DNA from: Erythroxylum novogranatense
Taxonomy: Eukaryota > Streptophyta > Magnoliopsida > Malpighiales > Erythroxylaceae
Length of the DNA stretch: 64,000 nt
Assembly: GCA_029891385.1 (NCBI GenBank)
Contig: CM057230.1
Coordinates: forward strand, 51,935,414-51,999,413
Direction of reading: 5' to 3'
Shown here: piece by piece, positions 13,674 through 24,900 of the stretch
Layout: each line of letters starts with the position of its first letter
How positions within the stretch are numbered: the stretch's first letter is position 1
Position numbers and translations under genes: made by a program
Notes under the pieces: model-generated
The model's database searches: none
What the model was told of the DNA's origin: nothing
The model's input: the letters and a program-made list of their open reading frames with translations, nothing else

Positions 13674-16631
13674 GTAAGATGAGTTTTAAGCTTTGATTAT
13701 GTTTAATGCATGAATTCATGGGTAGTTGCATGGATTAGAAGTGATTGTTTATTAAATGAGATGAATGATGCCTTGATTTCATGACACGTATGGTTTGAAT
13801 TGTTGGGTATGTTGGTGTGTAAGAAATCATAAGGTGGAGATGATTAGTGTTTGACTTTTATAGTTTGAAGTGATTAGATGACTAATCCTTAAAAGAAATT
13901 GATAAGAACATGATTGTGTATGGTGCTGCCAAATTGAGGTGGTTATTCCTAGTGAATGTATGCATGACCTAGGGACTGATTTCTTGTCCATTTGGATGCT
14001 TAATGATGTGTTAATGGCATTGGAAATGATAGAGCTAAGGTTAACACCAAAGCTGGAAAATTAGGGTTTTCACTGATTGTATTGTTGTTAACATAACTAA
14101 TTGTATAGGTGTGCAAATGAGGTTAGGTTTGTGCCTAATGAAACTTTGGGATGTTGGCTTCAACTTTGTGTGAAATAGGTGTTGTTAAATGGTAAAGTTA
14201 GAAGGGTGAATTATTGCATGGAAAGTTTCTGTTTGTAGGGTTTGTGCACAGTACCTGCATATATGACCTGATTACTTTGTTGATTTTTATAAATTAATTG
14301 AGATGGAATTAAGGAAAATGGTCTTCATGGAAGTTGTATCATATTGAGTTAGCTTTCCATTTCCACTGATCGTCCTAATTTTCGAGTTGTATATTGGGAG
14401 ATATGAACTGATTACTATTGTCTGGTTTTAAGCATTTTGATGAAACCTAGCCTAAGTGTTGAGTTTGTGAGCTTGCCGATTGGAAGCAATTTTAGCAAAT
14501 TATGTGAACTGAATTGGTGTGAGTGATCTTCTGAAAATTTCAGAGGAAGGAATTATCTTGAAAATGATATATGGTGTGTAATTTTTAGAGGTCAGATTTG
14601 GGAGTTATGATTTTTCAAATATTGAACCTGCATTAGGTTATGAATTGCTGATCATGGCAGTAACTTGTATGACAGTTTTGAAATTGTTAGAAATTGAATT
14701 GGATTTTGAGTTCTTCATGAAAATTGAAGTTTAAGATCTTATCTTTTCAGGGATTTAAGGTAGTGAATTTTGTGACATTTGTGCTAATAGTTATGCTGTT
14801 TGGAATATTACTGTCCAGATTGGTTGATTTCAGTAGACAGATTCTTTGTGGAATTGTTTGGCCTAGTTACCAAGTGATTTTGATTTTGGGTTGTTCATGA
14901 AAGTTGTAGATGACATTGTGAAATTATTGAGTATATTTATGTGGTAATTTCTGGCTGAAGAATCTGAGAGTTATGGAAATTGCAATGTACTGTCTGTTTT
15001 AATGGGATTTGAGTAGGCAGTCGCTTTGAAGGGATTTTTGACATCCTTAAGGGTGAAATTGATTTTTATGGTCTTCTTGAGAATTGTAGAGGGTTTCATG
15101 ATCTTTCCAACAAGGTATGAATTGTATTTTTCTGAATTGTGTGCCAAGAGCTATGAGTGTTGGAAGTTGGATTAGAAATCGGAAAAGGGAATAGGAATGT
15201 GGAATCATGCCCGGTCACTAGGCGACGCCTCGCCTAGTGACGAGGCTCGGATGGACGGCATCGCTAGGGCGACGCCTCGCCCTAGCGACGAGGCCAGATC
15301 AGTCGGCCTCATGAGGCGACGCCGCCCCATGAGGCTGGTTTTTCTTATTTATTATTATTTGATTATTTGGTATTTGGTGATTCTTTTGTCAATTTCTTTT
15401 CCGTCCGTCGTCCGATTGACCTGATTCTTGAGGCATCGGATTTGTATCATATTGAATTTCATTTTGTGATAAATTGGGAATTTTTAGACGGGAAATTGAC
15501 GTGGCCCCGGGTACTTGTTCTGTGATCATTATTTTATTTATTTTTGAACCGATTGAGGTCCAAATTGAGTGCTGTCAGTGGCTATAGCTTTCAAATTTTG
15601 GTTGGAATTTTTATTGTGGGAAAATTTGGATTTAGGGCCGGAAATCTCATGAACAAGCATTATACACTAACATGTGCATTATTACTAGTTTGGATTGGAT
15701 AATTAGTGATCGGATTTCTCTCTGTTTGTTATAGAGGCACAGTTGGAGCGTCGACCTACCGACGTTGCAGAGACTTCCCGGCAATAGCTCTGAAGTAATA
15801 GGTGAGTAACCTAGTTGGTTTCTCAATCTATGTGTGTTTAATATGACGATTGATGCCATGTGGAGATAATGGAGGGATTATGTGTGTTTACTTTTGATTG
15901 ATTTCGGACCATAGGTGTCCGAAGTATTGGAAACTTGTTATCGAAGTGTTATTTGTGTGTGACTGTTTGTGAATAATTACATTGGAGATCTCGGACCAAA
16001 GGTCCGAGGGAATGGGAAATTAATATTGAAGTGTTAATTGTCTATTTTGATACATTGGATGTGACTTTTAATATGATATGGTAGGATGCAATAAATTGTA
16101 AATGTATATGACTGAAACACCGGACTGAAGGTCCGAAGAAACAGAAATTGGTCACTGAACTATAACTGACTGTAAAAGGGAATTAAAGCATATGCATCCA
16201 TGCATGATGGCATAATCAGATAAAAGCAGTTATGACCGGAGCAGCCAGCGTATCAGGGCATATCACGCCTAACGATATGAGAGCTTTCCAACGCATGCGA
16301 CCTCGTGTCCAATATATTGAGCCTCGGGCTCAATGTACGAGGCTTCAAGCCCAATATTTTCGAGCTACCGCTCAACGCAATGTGCCCACATCGGGATAGT
16401 TTCAGACGCACGGTCACAACAACGAAACGAAAATGAAAAGTGTCACATGTTCATAGCATAAATGGTATGACTAAATATGGATGGTATGAAAGGCGATATG
16501 CTTTACATTTGTGAATTGTGATAGTATGTGATATTTGGTAAATTGATTGAATATGCATGAATTGAGTGAACCATCGATGATGGTTTCTCACCGAGTTCGC
16601 AAACTCACCCAACATTGCAAATATTTTTCAG
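13674..16631 (+). other. candidate intron inside LTR A
   Basis: The distal donor reads TTTAG|GTAAGAT at 13673/13674. An alternative proximal donor reads AATAG|GTGAGTAA at 15801/15802. The acceptor is a T-rich tract ending TTTTTCAG at 16631. Just upstream of the acceptor, 16593-16606 (GAGTTCGCAAACTC) forms a short hairpin followed by ACCC, and CTCAC is a plausible branch site. The same arrangement occurs in family B and, in diverged form, in family C. The GC hairpins would lie inside the intron if the distal donor is used. Splicing is inferred, not shown. Confidence 0.45.
15216..15334 (+). repeat. three GC-rich hairpins in LTR A copy 3
   Basis: Hairpin 1 (15216-15239) has arms CACTAGGCGA and TCGCCTAGTG, one base pair shorter than in copies 1 and 2. 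Hairpin 2 (15263-15286) is perfect. Hairpin 3 (15307-15334) has outer arms CCTCATG and CATGAGG instead of CCTCGCG and CGCGAGG. The changes are matched between arms. Confidence 0.9.
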
Positions 16632-17026
16632 AATTGAAGAGTACCCGTTCTTCGAACCGGAGTATGATTACTACAAGAGAGTCGGTGTTCGATGTAGGGT
16701 TTAGTTCACGTCTGCATTTGTGTTATTTTGACTTATGTGTAAATTTATATTCTGCAAAAATAGTACTGAATTGTTTGAGGGCCCTAATTGATAAATATTG
16801 TTTGAAAAGTGATCTTTGATAAAGTGTATGACTGAAATGAGTTTTCGTATCACGGGCCCGAATCGTTTATTCTTAATTACGCGCACTCGACTGTTTCAAA
16901 AAAACAAATATAACATAATGAGTTTTTTTACACTGCATTGACTGCCCTAGCATACCACCCTAGTGAGTCGCGGGCTCGGACATCACCGTCGATGTCGGGT
17001 TCGGGTCTCGCGGGAGTGGGGTGCTA

Positions 17027-18907
17027 CATGGTGACTAGATTCATCATACTTTTTGCATACCAATATAGCTCAAAGTTTCTGCCCTTGTGCACGAAAAATC
17101 ATTTAGATAGGTAAAGAGGTACTTTGACCTAATAGTTGAAAACATATCAATTTATTCTGAAGGATGCTATGTTTCATTAGAGCATATGTCTACTTTTGGC
17201 ATTTCATCACGACCAAAATTAACAAGCAAAAGTAACTTATGCTTAGTTATCAATACATCTTATCTTCTTTATCTGTTGAAGATGGTGACTAGATACATCA
17301 TATTTTTTTAATACCAATATAGCTGAAAGTTTATGCCCTTATGCATGAAAAATCGTTTAGACAGTTAGTGAGGAATTTTGACTTGATAGGTGAAAACACA
17401 TCAATTTATTCTAAAGGATGCTATGTTTCATTAGAGCATATGTCTACTTTTGGCATTTTGAATCCATGCTGAATTGCAATAAATGGTCAAAAACATTCAT
17501 CTAAAACCTCATATAACAATTCATGCAACGTGCATAAGGGCATAAAAATTCACAATCTTTGCCCTTTTTTTCAACCACAAAATTTATAAACATTCTCACT
17601 CCATCAATGTATTCATGAGAAACCCTAACACTATTCATCCAACTCTTATCCATAGAGCAAAAAATACCTATTAATTATTTATAAGAATGAGAACATTATG
17701 TTATGTTAATGGCAAATCAACAAAGACTCTTACTCGTATGCTGACTCTTTTCATCAAAGTCTTAATAAGCTTAGAAAAATACAATCATTCAAAATACATT
17801 AAAGAGATAGGGAGAAGATGAAAATACCTTGACAAAATACACCGAAGAAGACAACCACATTGGTTAGATACACAGCCTGTCGATGGAGCGCACATGATGG
17901 ACAAAGGAGCAATCTGGAGGAGGAAGAATAATGGAGTTGTGGAGAAAAAAACCGCAGCAGTGGGGGGGGGGGAGGGAGGGACTCGGGTAGGGTTTTAAAG
18001 AACCAAAACAATGTCATTTGGTTTAAAACCAAACGACGTCATTTTGCACCTGCACGATCGTGACCCACAACATTAGCAGCAAAGTCGCAATCATGTAGAA
18101 ACACGATCGCGACTCGCGACCTTCTCCAGAGAAATCACGATCGTGCTTTCTCTCTTCTTCACCAACATCTCTTCTTCTTCTCTTTCTTTCTTTCATTATT
18201 TCTAGATTTACTCACTCCTAAATCATCTATTTTGCATTTCTATATCCAATACAATCTCTAAACAAGTCAAATTCAAATTTACACATCAAACATCAAAAAT
18301 CCAAAACTTCACATTTACTTCCTCTCTTTATGTAATTTTTTCCACATTTTCCTTACTTTTATCTTCTTCAATTAACACATAAAACACTTAAACCAATTCT
18401 TCTAGCTTCATTTCAGCTTAACAACACAAATCAAATAAAAAATCTACGGTTTAAACTTAAACATCAAATTTTTTATTCTCATATCGACGCCAAAATGAAC
18501 ACCATATCTTTACAGCAGTGAACGGGAAGGGACTGGTAGAGGTTTTAAAAAAACCAAAGCAACGTCATTTGGTTTGGTTTAAAACAAAACAACATCGTTT
18601 TGCACATAGAGAGAATGTTCAGAAAACAAGATAGCCACGGTGGCAAAACGAACACCATATAGTGCAGAGGTAGGCGGGGAAGGGGACTAAGGTAGAGGTT
18701 TTAAGCAAACCAAAATGATTTCGTTTGCCTTCTGTGATGTTTTCTTCAACAAAGCATCGCGGTTTCTATTTCAACGACATTTTATTGATAAAACGTCGCA
18801 AAAAGTGTTACAAATCTGCAACGTTTTCATAAAATGTCGCAGAAAAGTCAAAGTTTTTGTGACATTTATCAATAAAACATTGCGGATTGTATGTATTTCT
18901 TGTAGTG
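17027..18907. mobile_element. CACTA (En/Spm-type) element, right-hand part, copy 2 of the flank
   Basis: It follows the LTR target-site duplication and matches 4407-6152, then continues to a terminus. The last bases (18891-18907) are the reverse complement of CACTACAAGAAATACAT, the canonical plant CACTA terminal inverted repeat. Just inside, 18770-18885 holds several copies of an AAAACGTCGCA-type motif in both orientations, as expected of subterminal transposase-binding repeats. No transposase is visible, and the opposite terminus is not in the window. The family A LTR therefore inserted into a CACTA element. Confidence 0.75.
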
Positions 18908-18972
18908 TGTGTATCTGATGAACGCATGTGCATATGTCAAATGAGAATGGGGTGTTACACATTTAGTATCAT
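18908..18972. other. short spacer between CACTA end and copia remnant
   Basis: Sixty-five bases without a gene. It includes GGGGTGTTACAC followed by TTTAGTATCA, which looks like an LTR end plus a weak PBS, but the match is too short to call. Confidence 0.3.
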
Positions 18973-19660
18973 TCATTTTCTGTAGGAGGATCCTTCATCT
19001 CTCCTAAGCTCAATTTCATGGATCATCATATTTTCTCGTAGCCAGTCGAGTAAAATAGTGTCTAGATCCTTTGTTGTTTCTAGAGCTGTCACCTTAGGTC
19101 TACATTCCTTTAGTAGTAACCTTAGAATCTTCGTTATGAGCTCATCATTGGAATATATTTTTCCTAAATTCTTCAAGACGGTGAGGATGTTGTTGAAGCG
19201 TTCAAAGAATTCGTCTATGGTCTCCCCCTATTTCATGCCAATAGTTTTGTATTGATGTACCAAAAGACTTATTCTATGTTCTTTACCTCATTCGTCCCTT
19301 GAAAGGTAACTTGAAGTTTGTCCCACACTTCTTTTGCTGTAGAGCAGTAGGATATCTTTTCATATTCTTATGGAGACAACGTATATATCAAGTGATGTTT
19401 TGCCTTAACATTTAGTTGTGCATTTTCCTGACAACGTTAGTCTATACTTCTACATTATCATAAATGGGAATTGTAGCTCAAACTTTAATCGCTTAGTATA
19501 CTTCGATATCTATGGATTGAAGATATATGGTCATTCTCTCTTTCTAATATGAGTAGTTGCTTTCATTGAAGTAAAGAGGTTTTGAGATAGATTGTCCTTC
19601 AAAACTTCTTAAGGTATTTATCATAATCTATCACGTGCTGTAAAACACAATAAATGTGAA
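18973..19660 (-). pseudogene. Ty1/copia gag remnant (UBN2-type)
   Basis: On the minus strand the frames read a copia capsid-like protein. An N-terminal part has EGQS, PLYFNESNY and MTIYLQSID (about 19620-19500). A C-terminal part of 68 residues is open from 19176 to 18973, with LGKIYSNDELITKILRLLL and KVTALETTKDLDTI. This pattern is typical of gag polypeptides of plant copia elements. Several stops and frameshifts separate the pieces, and the rest of the polyprotein is absent because the element ends near the CACTA terminus. The PBS at 19666-19677 upstream confirms orientation. Confidence 0.75.
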
Positions 19661-19665
19661 ACTTT

Positions 19666-19677
19666 GCTCTGATACTA
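19666..19677 (-). other. primer-binding site of the minus-strand copia remnant
   Basis: The minus strand reads TAGTATCAGAGC, one mismatch from the usual TGGTATCAGAGC. It lies between the LTR on the right and gag on the left. Confidence 0.7.
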
Positions 19678-19679
19678 AA

Positions 19680-20250
19680 TGATAAAGCAAACACAAGCAA
19701 GAGGGAGGGGAATTATGCGTATAAATTTTTTTGAAAAGTTATTTTAGTTCAAAAGGAAATGACAGAAGCCTATTTATAATTAATATAGTAGGAGCATATT
19801 GTGTGATAGGATCCTGTTAAATGAAAGGAGCTTGTTAAATAATAAAACCTTTTAAACAATAGGAGCCTGCTAAACTAAAAGTCTTGCTAAAAATAATTTA
19901 AAACAGAAGGCGTCTATTCAAATGAAAGGACCCTTTAGCAAGCTAAAAACAAAAGGAGCCTACTATAACAGTGAAGAAGCCTCTTGCTGAAATAAACATA
20001 CACACAATATAATGTGAAAACATAAAAGTTAAGAGAAAAGAGAGAATGATATAGTCGATTTATATTGGTTTGGCTTACAATCCAAGCCCACGTCCAGTTC
20101 TCAAGTATCCAACTTGAGTATTTCATTATAAAAACAAGTAGTAATTTGACGAGTCTCTCCAAGCTCACAAGTTAATTTTTTTCAAAATTCTCCAACCTTC
20201 CAAACTAGTAGTATTTAGCTAGCCTCTATAAGCTCTTAACAGAAAATGAA
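19680..20250 (-). repeat. probable 5' LTR of the minus-strand copia remnant
   Basis: Sequence abutting the PBS. On the minus strand it ends CTTTATCA next to the PBS, consistent with an LTR CA end, and has a TATA-like TTATAAATAGGC near 19770. The outer end could not be located, so the right limit is approximate. There is no second LTR in the window for comparison. Confidence 0.45.
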
Positions 20251-21525
20251 GTTTGCTCGATATGAGCTACACTCATCTCTCAAAAATATTTTCACTTTCT
20301 AAAGCACAAGAGATTTTATAATGATATCACTTTCAAAAGAATTTATGCTATAGTTGTATCTTGAAAGTTCGATCTCAATTTGCAAAGGCAGTAGCTCTTC
20401 CTTAAATAGGCTTTTCTTTCAACTAGCCATTACTTCACTTGTATCCTTAGTCAACTGGATGGATTTAATTCCAAATAACTTCGATGTCATCATTGTCAAA
20501 AATCTTCCAGTAATCATGCAACTAACATATGATCTTTATAATAAGTATGATTCTTTCGGATAAACCATTTTTTAGTTTCGGATAAACCATTTTTTAGTAT
20601 GGTATATTCATAAAGAAGGAAAACAATTATTCCATGATTTTACTTTCTTTTAAAGAGTATACTTTTGTTTATATATAAGGAAATAAATCCAATTTGAATT
20701 ATAAAATATTATAAGGTTATCATCAAAATCGTTAAATATGAACATTGAGTTAACAATGTAGATAATTGAGTAAGTCAATAAATGATTCGTCATTCTAAAG
20801 TAATTAGAGAATGTTCTAATGTTCTTAATTAGCGCTTATTTATGAAATTATCTTGTTAGAGTGAATTGACATTTAAAAATGCATTTTTGAAATTTAATTA
20901 TAAATCAATTATTAATTAGCATGAATGAAAATGATTGGATGAAAAAAGTAGACACTATATCTATACTCTGTCCAATTGAAATATTGAACGACGACATCAT
21001 AATCATACATGGGCAAGTTAAGTTAAACTATCTTGACATTCTTGATATTTGAATGGTCATGATATGTTGCAAGATGTCAATCTTGATATATAATTGCAAC
21101 TTGTTTAATTGGAGAATTAAAGATAAATTAAGAGAAGTTTTAATTTATCTTGTGAATTAGAATTAGAATTTATAATTATTGTCAATATAGTAGTAACCTA
21201 ATGGGAGAGCAACTTGTAAAGAAAAATTCAATTTTAATTAAGTTTGACTTAATTATGAAGTTTATAAAATTTTAGAGATCAAATATGATATTTGGCTTTA
21301 TTAAAATTAAATAAATTATAATTAAAGTATGACTTTTAATTTTAATAAAATTACAAAAAAACTCTCATTTTTCTATAAATAGTAATGAAATAACACTCGT
21401 ACTTATTCCTCTTAAGTGTTGAAAATTGTTTTATACATACCATGTGAATGACTCGTAATTGACAAATCAAAATAAATTTCAAAGGAATATCGACAAAAAA
21501 AGCAAATAAGGTACAATTCTTTATC
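20251..21525. other. AT-rich intergenic sequence
   Basis: No gene recognised. A 22-23-bp unit (core CGGATAAACCATTTTTTAG) is repeated twice at about 20554-20598. Around 21375 a TATAAATAG box follows AT-rich sequence and resembles a decayed LTR promoter, but I found no LTR ends. Confidence 0.4.
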
Positions 21526-21526
21526 A

Positions 21527-21931
21527 ATCGATTTGTGTTTTATTATTTAAATTATTCAATTATTAAAATCCAATCAAAAATAATAAAAATTTTTATTTTC
21601 CGCTGCGTCTATGATTTTAATCATAGTTGATTTCCAATAAAGTACTCAACTATGTGAACAATCCAGGCAGCGGAAGACAAATCAAGTCAGTAATTGCAAA
21701 CAAAGCAAACTCCGGATTCCTATCGATTTGTGCTTTATTATTTAAATTATTCAATTATCGAGAGATCCGATCAAAAATAGTAAAAAGTTTTATTTTTCAT
21801 TGCGCTTGTGATCAAAATCACAGTTGATTTCCAATAAAGTACTCAACTAAAGGAACTTAAAACTACGTGAACAATCCAGATGGCGAAAGACAAATCAAAT
21901 CAGTAATTGCAAACAAAGCAAACTCCCGATC
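21527..21931. repeat. two tandem ~200-bp repeats just downstream of the alpha-xylosidase stop
   Basis: Unit 1 (about 21527-21716) and unit 2 (about 21722-21931) share the same order of blocks: ATCGATTTGTG, TTTATTATTTAAATTATTC, GTTGATTTCCAATAAAGTAC, GTGAACAATCCAG, and AATTGCAAACAAAGCAAAC. Unit 2 ends about 12 bp before the stop codon, so the repeats would form the 3' untranslated region or immediate downstream sequence. Each unit supplies an AATAAA on the minus strand (21538-21543 and 21734-21739). Confidence 0.8.
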
Positions 21932-21943
21932 CCTATTTAATCC

Positions 21944-24900
21944 TCAAAGACTGAGACCCATCTTCCAGGACATGGCAAAGTTTTTCCCCACTGGAATATC
22001 CAATCCCTTTACTTCTACCATTACACTTGTCTTCTTATCATCCAGATTATGCAGGTACTTATGCGCCAAATTGCTGATCTCCGTCTTTGAAGCAGTCGTC
22101 ACAGGCTCCCCATCAATCTCAAGATTAGTCGGATGTCCACTTCCACCCAATCCTAACACAGTTATCTTTTCAATGGTCCAACCATTGTCCGAAGCAAACT
22201 TGCCATCCTCAACCTCAGACCACACCTTTACAGTTCGGTGATTAACACTTGCATAGAAGTGAACGTAAGTTGAGTATCCATTGCCAAGTTTCATCTCTAC
22301 AAGCTCATCATCATCAAGGAAAAGAGTTCCTTTAGCTTCACCATTGCTTGCCCCTGCTGGGAAGGTAACTATGAGGCTAAAAGGTGTCATTCTAGCAACC
22401 TTAGATAACATTCCACCTTGCTGCATAGGTAAGATGGTATTTTGATACAGATGCACATTAATCACATGTAGAGGTGCATCCAATGTTACATATTTTCCCT
22501 CTGATTCAATGGCCTGAGTCATATCGAACATACTATACCAAGTACCAGGAGGAAACAGCGCTGTAACTTCTGATTTACCTTGCTCAAGCACTGGAGATAC
22601 CATCAGACTGCTCCCTAGCAAGAACTGCGTGCTCACTCCATAACAATCAGTGTAATCTGGGAACGAGAAGAAAAGAGGTCTGGCAATTGGGGCCCCACTG
22701 ATGTGGGCCTCATAGTTCAACGTATACAGATATGGAAGAAGCTTATATCTCATTCCAAGAGCATTTCTAGCAGACTCAGCCACTGAGTCCCATATATAAA
22801 GCTCTTGGCTTGGGGAGTAATAGTTGGCATGATCCCTTGAGAACGGATAGAATGCGCCAACTTCAATCCAACGGTTGCAAATCTCCTCTGTTGGTTGAGG
22901 ATAAAATCCACATATATCTGACCCAACCATTGGTACCCCAAATATACCGAAGTTTAGCATAGTAGATATGGAATACTTTAAATTCTCCCAAGTGCCCTGA
23001 TTGTCACCAGTCCAATGAGCAGCATATTTGCCCGATCCAACATACGTGGAACGTGTTAAAATAAATGGTCGTTTGCCCTGAATCCCCTGAAGGCCCTTGT
23101 GTGTGGCAATCGTCTGAGAGAATCCGTAAAGACTATGAGCATCATACTCCAGAACACCATTGTAGTGAACTGCACTGGTGGCTATGGTTTTATAACCTAT
23201 CGGCACCTGCTGTCCTGAAGCGTTTATCTTGTATGGTGGATCATCCCATCTTGTCTTTGTTATGTTCTTGCAATCCAAGCAACAGATCCAGCCAGGTCCA
23301 GTCCCAGTTGGACATTTCTTCCCCCTTGGGATCTTGCACAGTCCAGAACAGAAATTTGAAGCTTCATTCATGTCAATCCATAGGCCATTAACAGGAACAA
23401 GTTCGTGAAAGCGACGAATTTCATCACCCCACCAATCAACTGCTTTGGGATTGAGAAAGTCAGGAAAGTTGACAGCCCCTGGCCAGACTTGGGCAAGGTA
23501 GGGCTCACCCTCATACTTGATAAACACGTCATTAGCAATGCCTCTTTGATGAACACCATACGAAGAATTCACAGCGATCCCAGGATCGATAAGGACAACA
23601 TACTTCATGCCAATGCTATGAATTTTCTCAAGGAAAGGCACAAGTTTATCACGAGGGTAGTTAGTAGGGTTAAGAGTGAAGTCCTTCTTGCCATCCATAT
23701 GATCATCGTCATTCCAAATGACATCGAGTGGGATCTGAGCCTTCTTGTAATTCTCTACAACATCTTCAACCACAGAGAGATTATGGTAACCCCATCTGCA
23801 TTGGTGGAACCCTGTAAAATCATATCATAACTGCATGAGATTAACTGCTTTTGGTTTCCATAATTTGGAGATGAAACAGGGTATCTATGGCACAAGGGCA
23901 TTCAAAATTTCAGTATCACTTGCTCTCAAATGAATTTCGAAGTTATCAGTAACATAAAATGTTATAATTCTTTCCCAAGGTTACATATTGAAATTGTTAG
24001 TCCTGAATACTATAAAGATAGCAGAGGATGAGATTGCTTCCCATTTTGTTACTGTTCTTTTTTTTTTCTTTTTTTCTGGTGGATTATACGGAAAGAAACT
24101 AAGCCAGATTCTTTCTATTCCTTTTGAGTAGCATAGCACTTCAGTGACTCAATACTTGATTCTGCTATATATGCTGAGAGGGCTGGAGACTTGGCCTCGT
24201 GTTAGCGCCATATGGACCTTGCCATTACCAGTCCAATGACACTCTTATAACACTAATGGGTATTTCCATTTACAAAACCCCCTGCGTTTGACTCTCCCTA
24301 GTTGGATTCATTATTAGACACATCAAAACTTATCTGGGAGAAACCCTTACTCTTAGCCCAAATAAAGTTTACAGTACAAATTGACAATCAAAACTGTTCA
24401 TAATTAAGAAATTTTCTAACACAAATGTACTGAAACATTATAAAATGATGATTGTGATAAAGAAAGACCACTTGGCTGTACAGGTTAGGTCACTCCTTTG
24501 TTTCAGTTCATGAGCATGCAAAAGGGGGCGCATGTCAATGAAACAACATACTTATAAATTCACGGTTACCTAGCCTACAGGTACCAACCAAAAAGAGGCA
24601 GCAAAGGTGTTGAACATAACTTTGAAATATCTAAATAAATTCTGAACTGAAATAACTTATCCTCAATTTGGCAATGGAAATGGACCAGGTAATCTCGAGG
24701 AAGTAGAGCAACAATATCCACGTTATACAGTTCATAAGAAATAGAGGGTTTTATGTAATATAGAAAAGAACCAAAATTTGGCCAGTCATAGCCAGCAAAA
24801 TCTAGATTTCCACAAGCCAACATCAACTGGGACAGATTTTCAGAAAATTTGTGTCTATTCACGTGTGTGTCGAGACTTTTTAAGGTTAAACCAGCAAGCA

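Larger units (their letters stand above)
6153..17026 (+). mobile_element. gypsy family A element, 5'-truncated and non-coding (LARD-like)
   Basis: The order is truncated 5' LTR (6153-8980), PBS (8985-9000), interior of about 3.65 kb, polypurine tract (12655-12667), complete 3' LTR (12668-17026) and target-site duplication TGGTG (17027-17031). The interior has no long open frame. Its only coding relic is the extreme C-terminus of a chromovirus polyprotein just before the polypurine tract. Very long LTRs around a non-coding interior fit a large retrotransposon derivative moved by a related autonomous element. The left end is not an LTR terminus but a junction inside the LTR, so the 5' LTR was cut by a rearrangement rather than by decay. 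Confidence 0.8.
12668..17026 (+). repeat. complete 3' LTR, family A (copy 3)
   Basis: A 4359-bp LTR beginning TGTAACATCC and ending GGGGTGCTACA, followed by TGGTG. It contains a segment (about 13600-14170) missing from copy 1, with a strong donor-like site at 13673/13674. It also has three GC hairpins (15216-15334), a second donor-like site at 15801/15802 and an acceptor-like site at 16631/16632. It is the reference copy for this family in the window. Confidence 0.9.

Noticed and set aside
18945..18970. GGGGTGTTACA followed by TTTAGTATCA, like a gypsy LTR end plus PBS
   Set aside because: Only a few bases match and no LTR body precedes it; it abuts a CACTA end. Left undecided.
21867..22241. 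124-codon plus-strand frame, and others at 23065-23391 and 23405-23830
   Set aside because: Antisense shadows of alpha-xylosidase exon 3.
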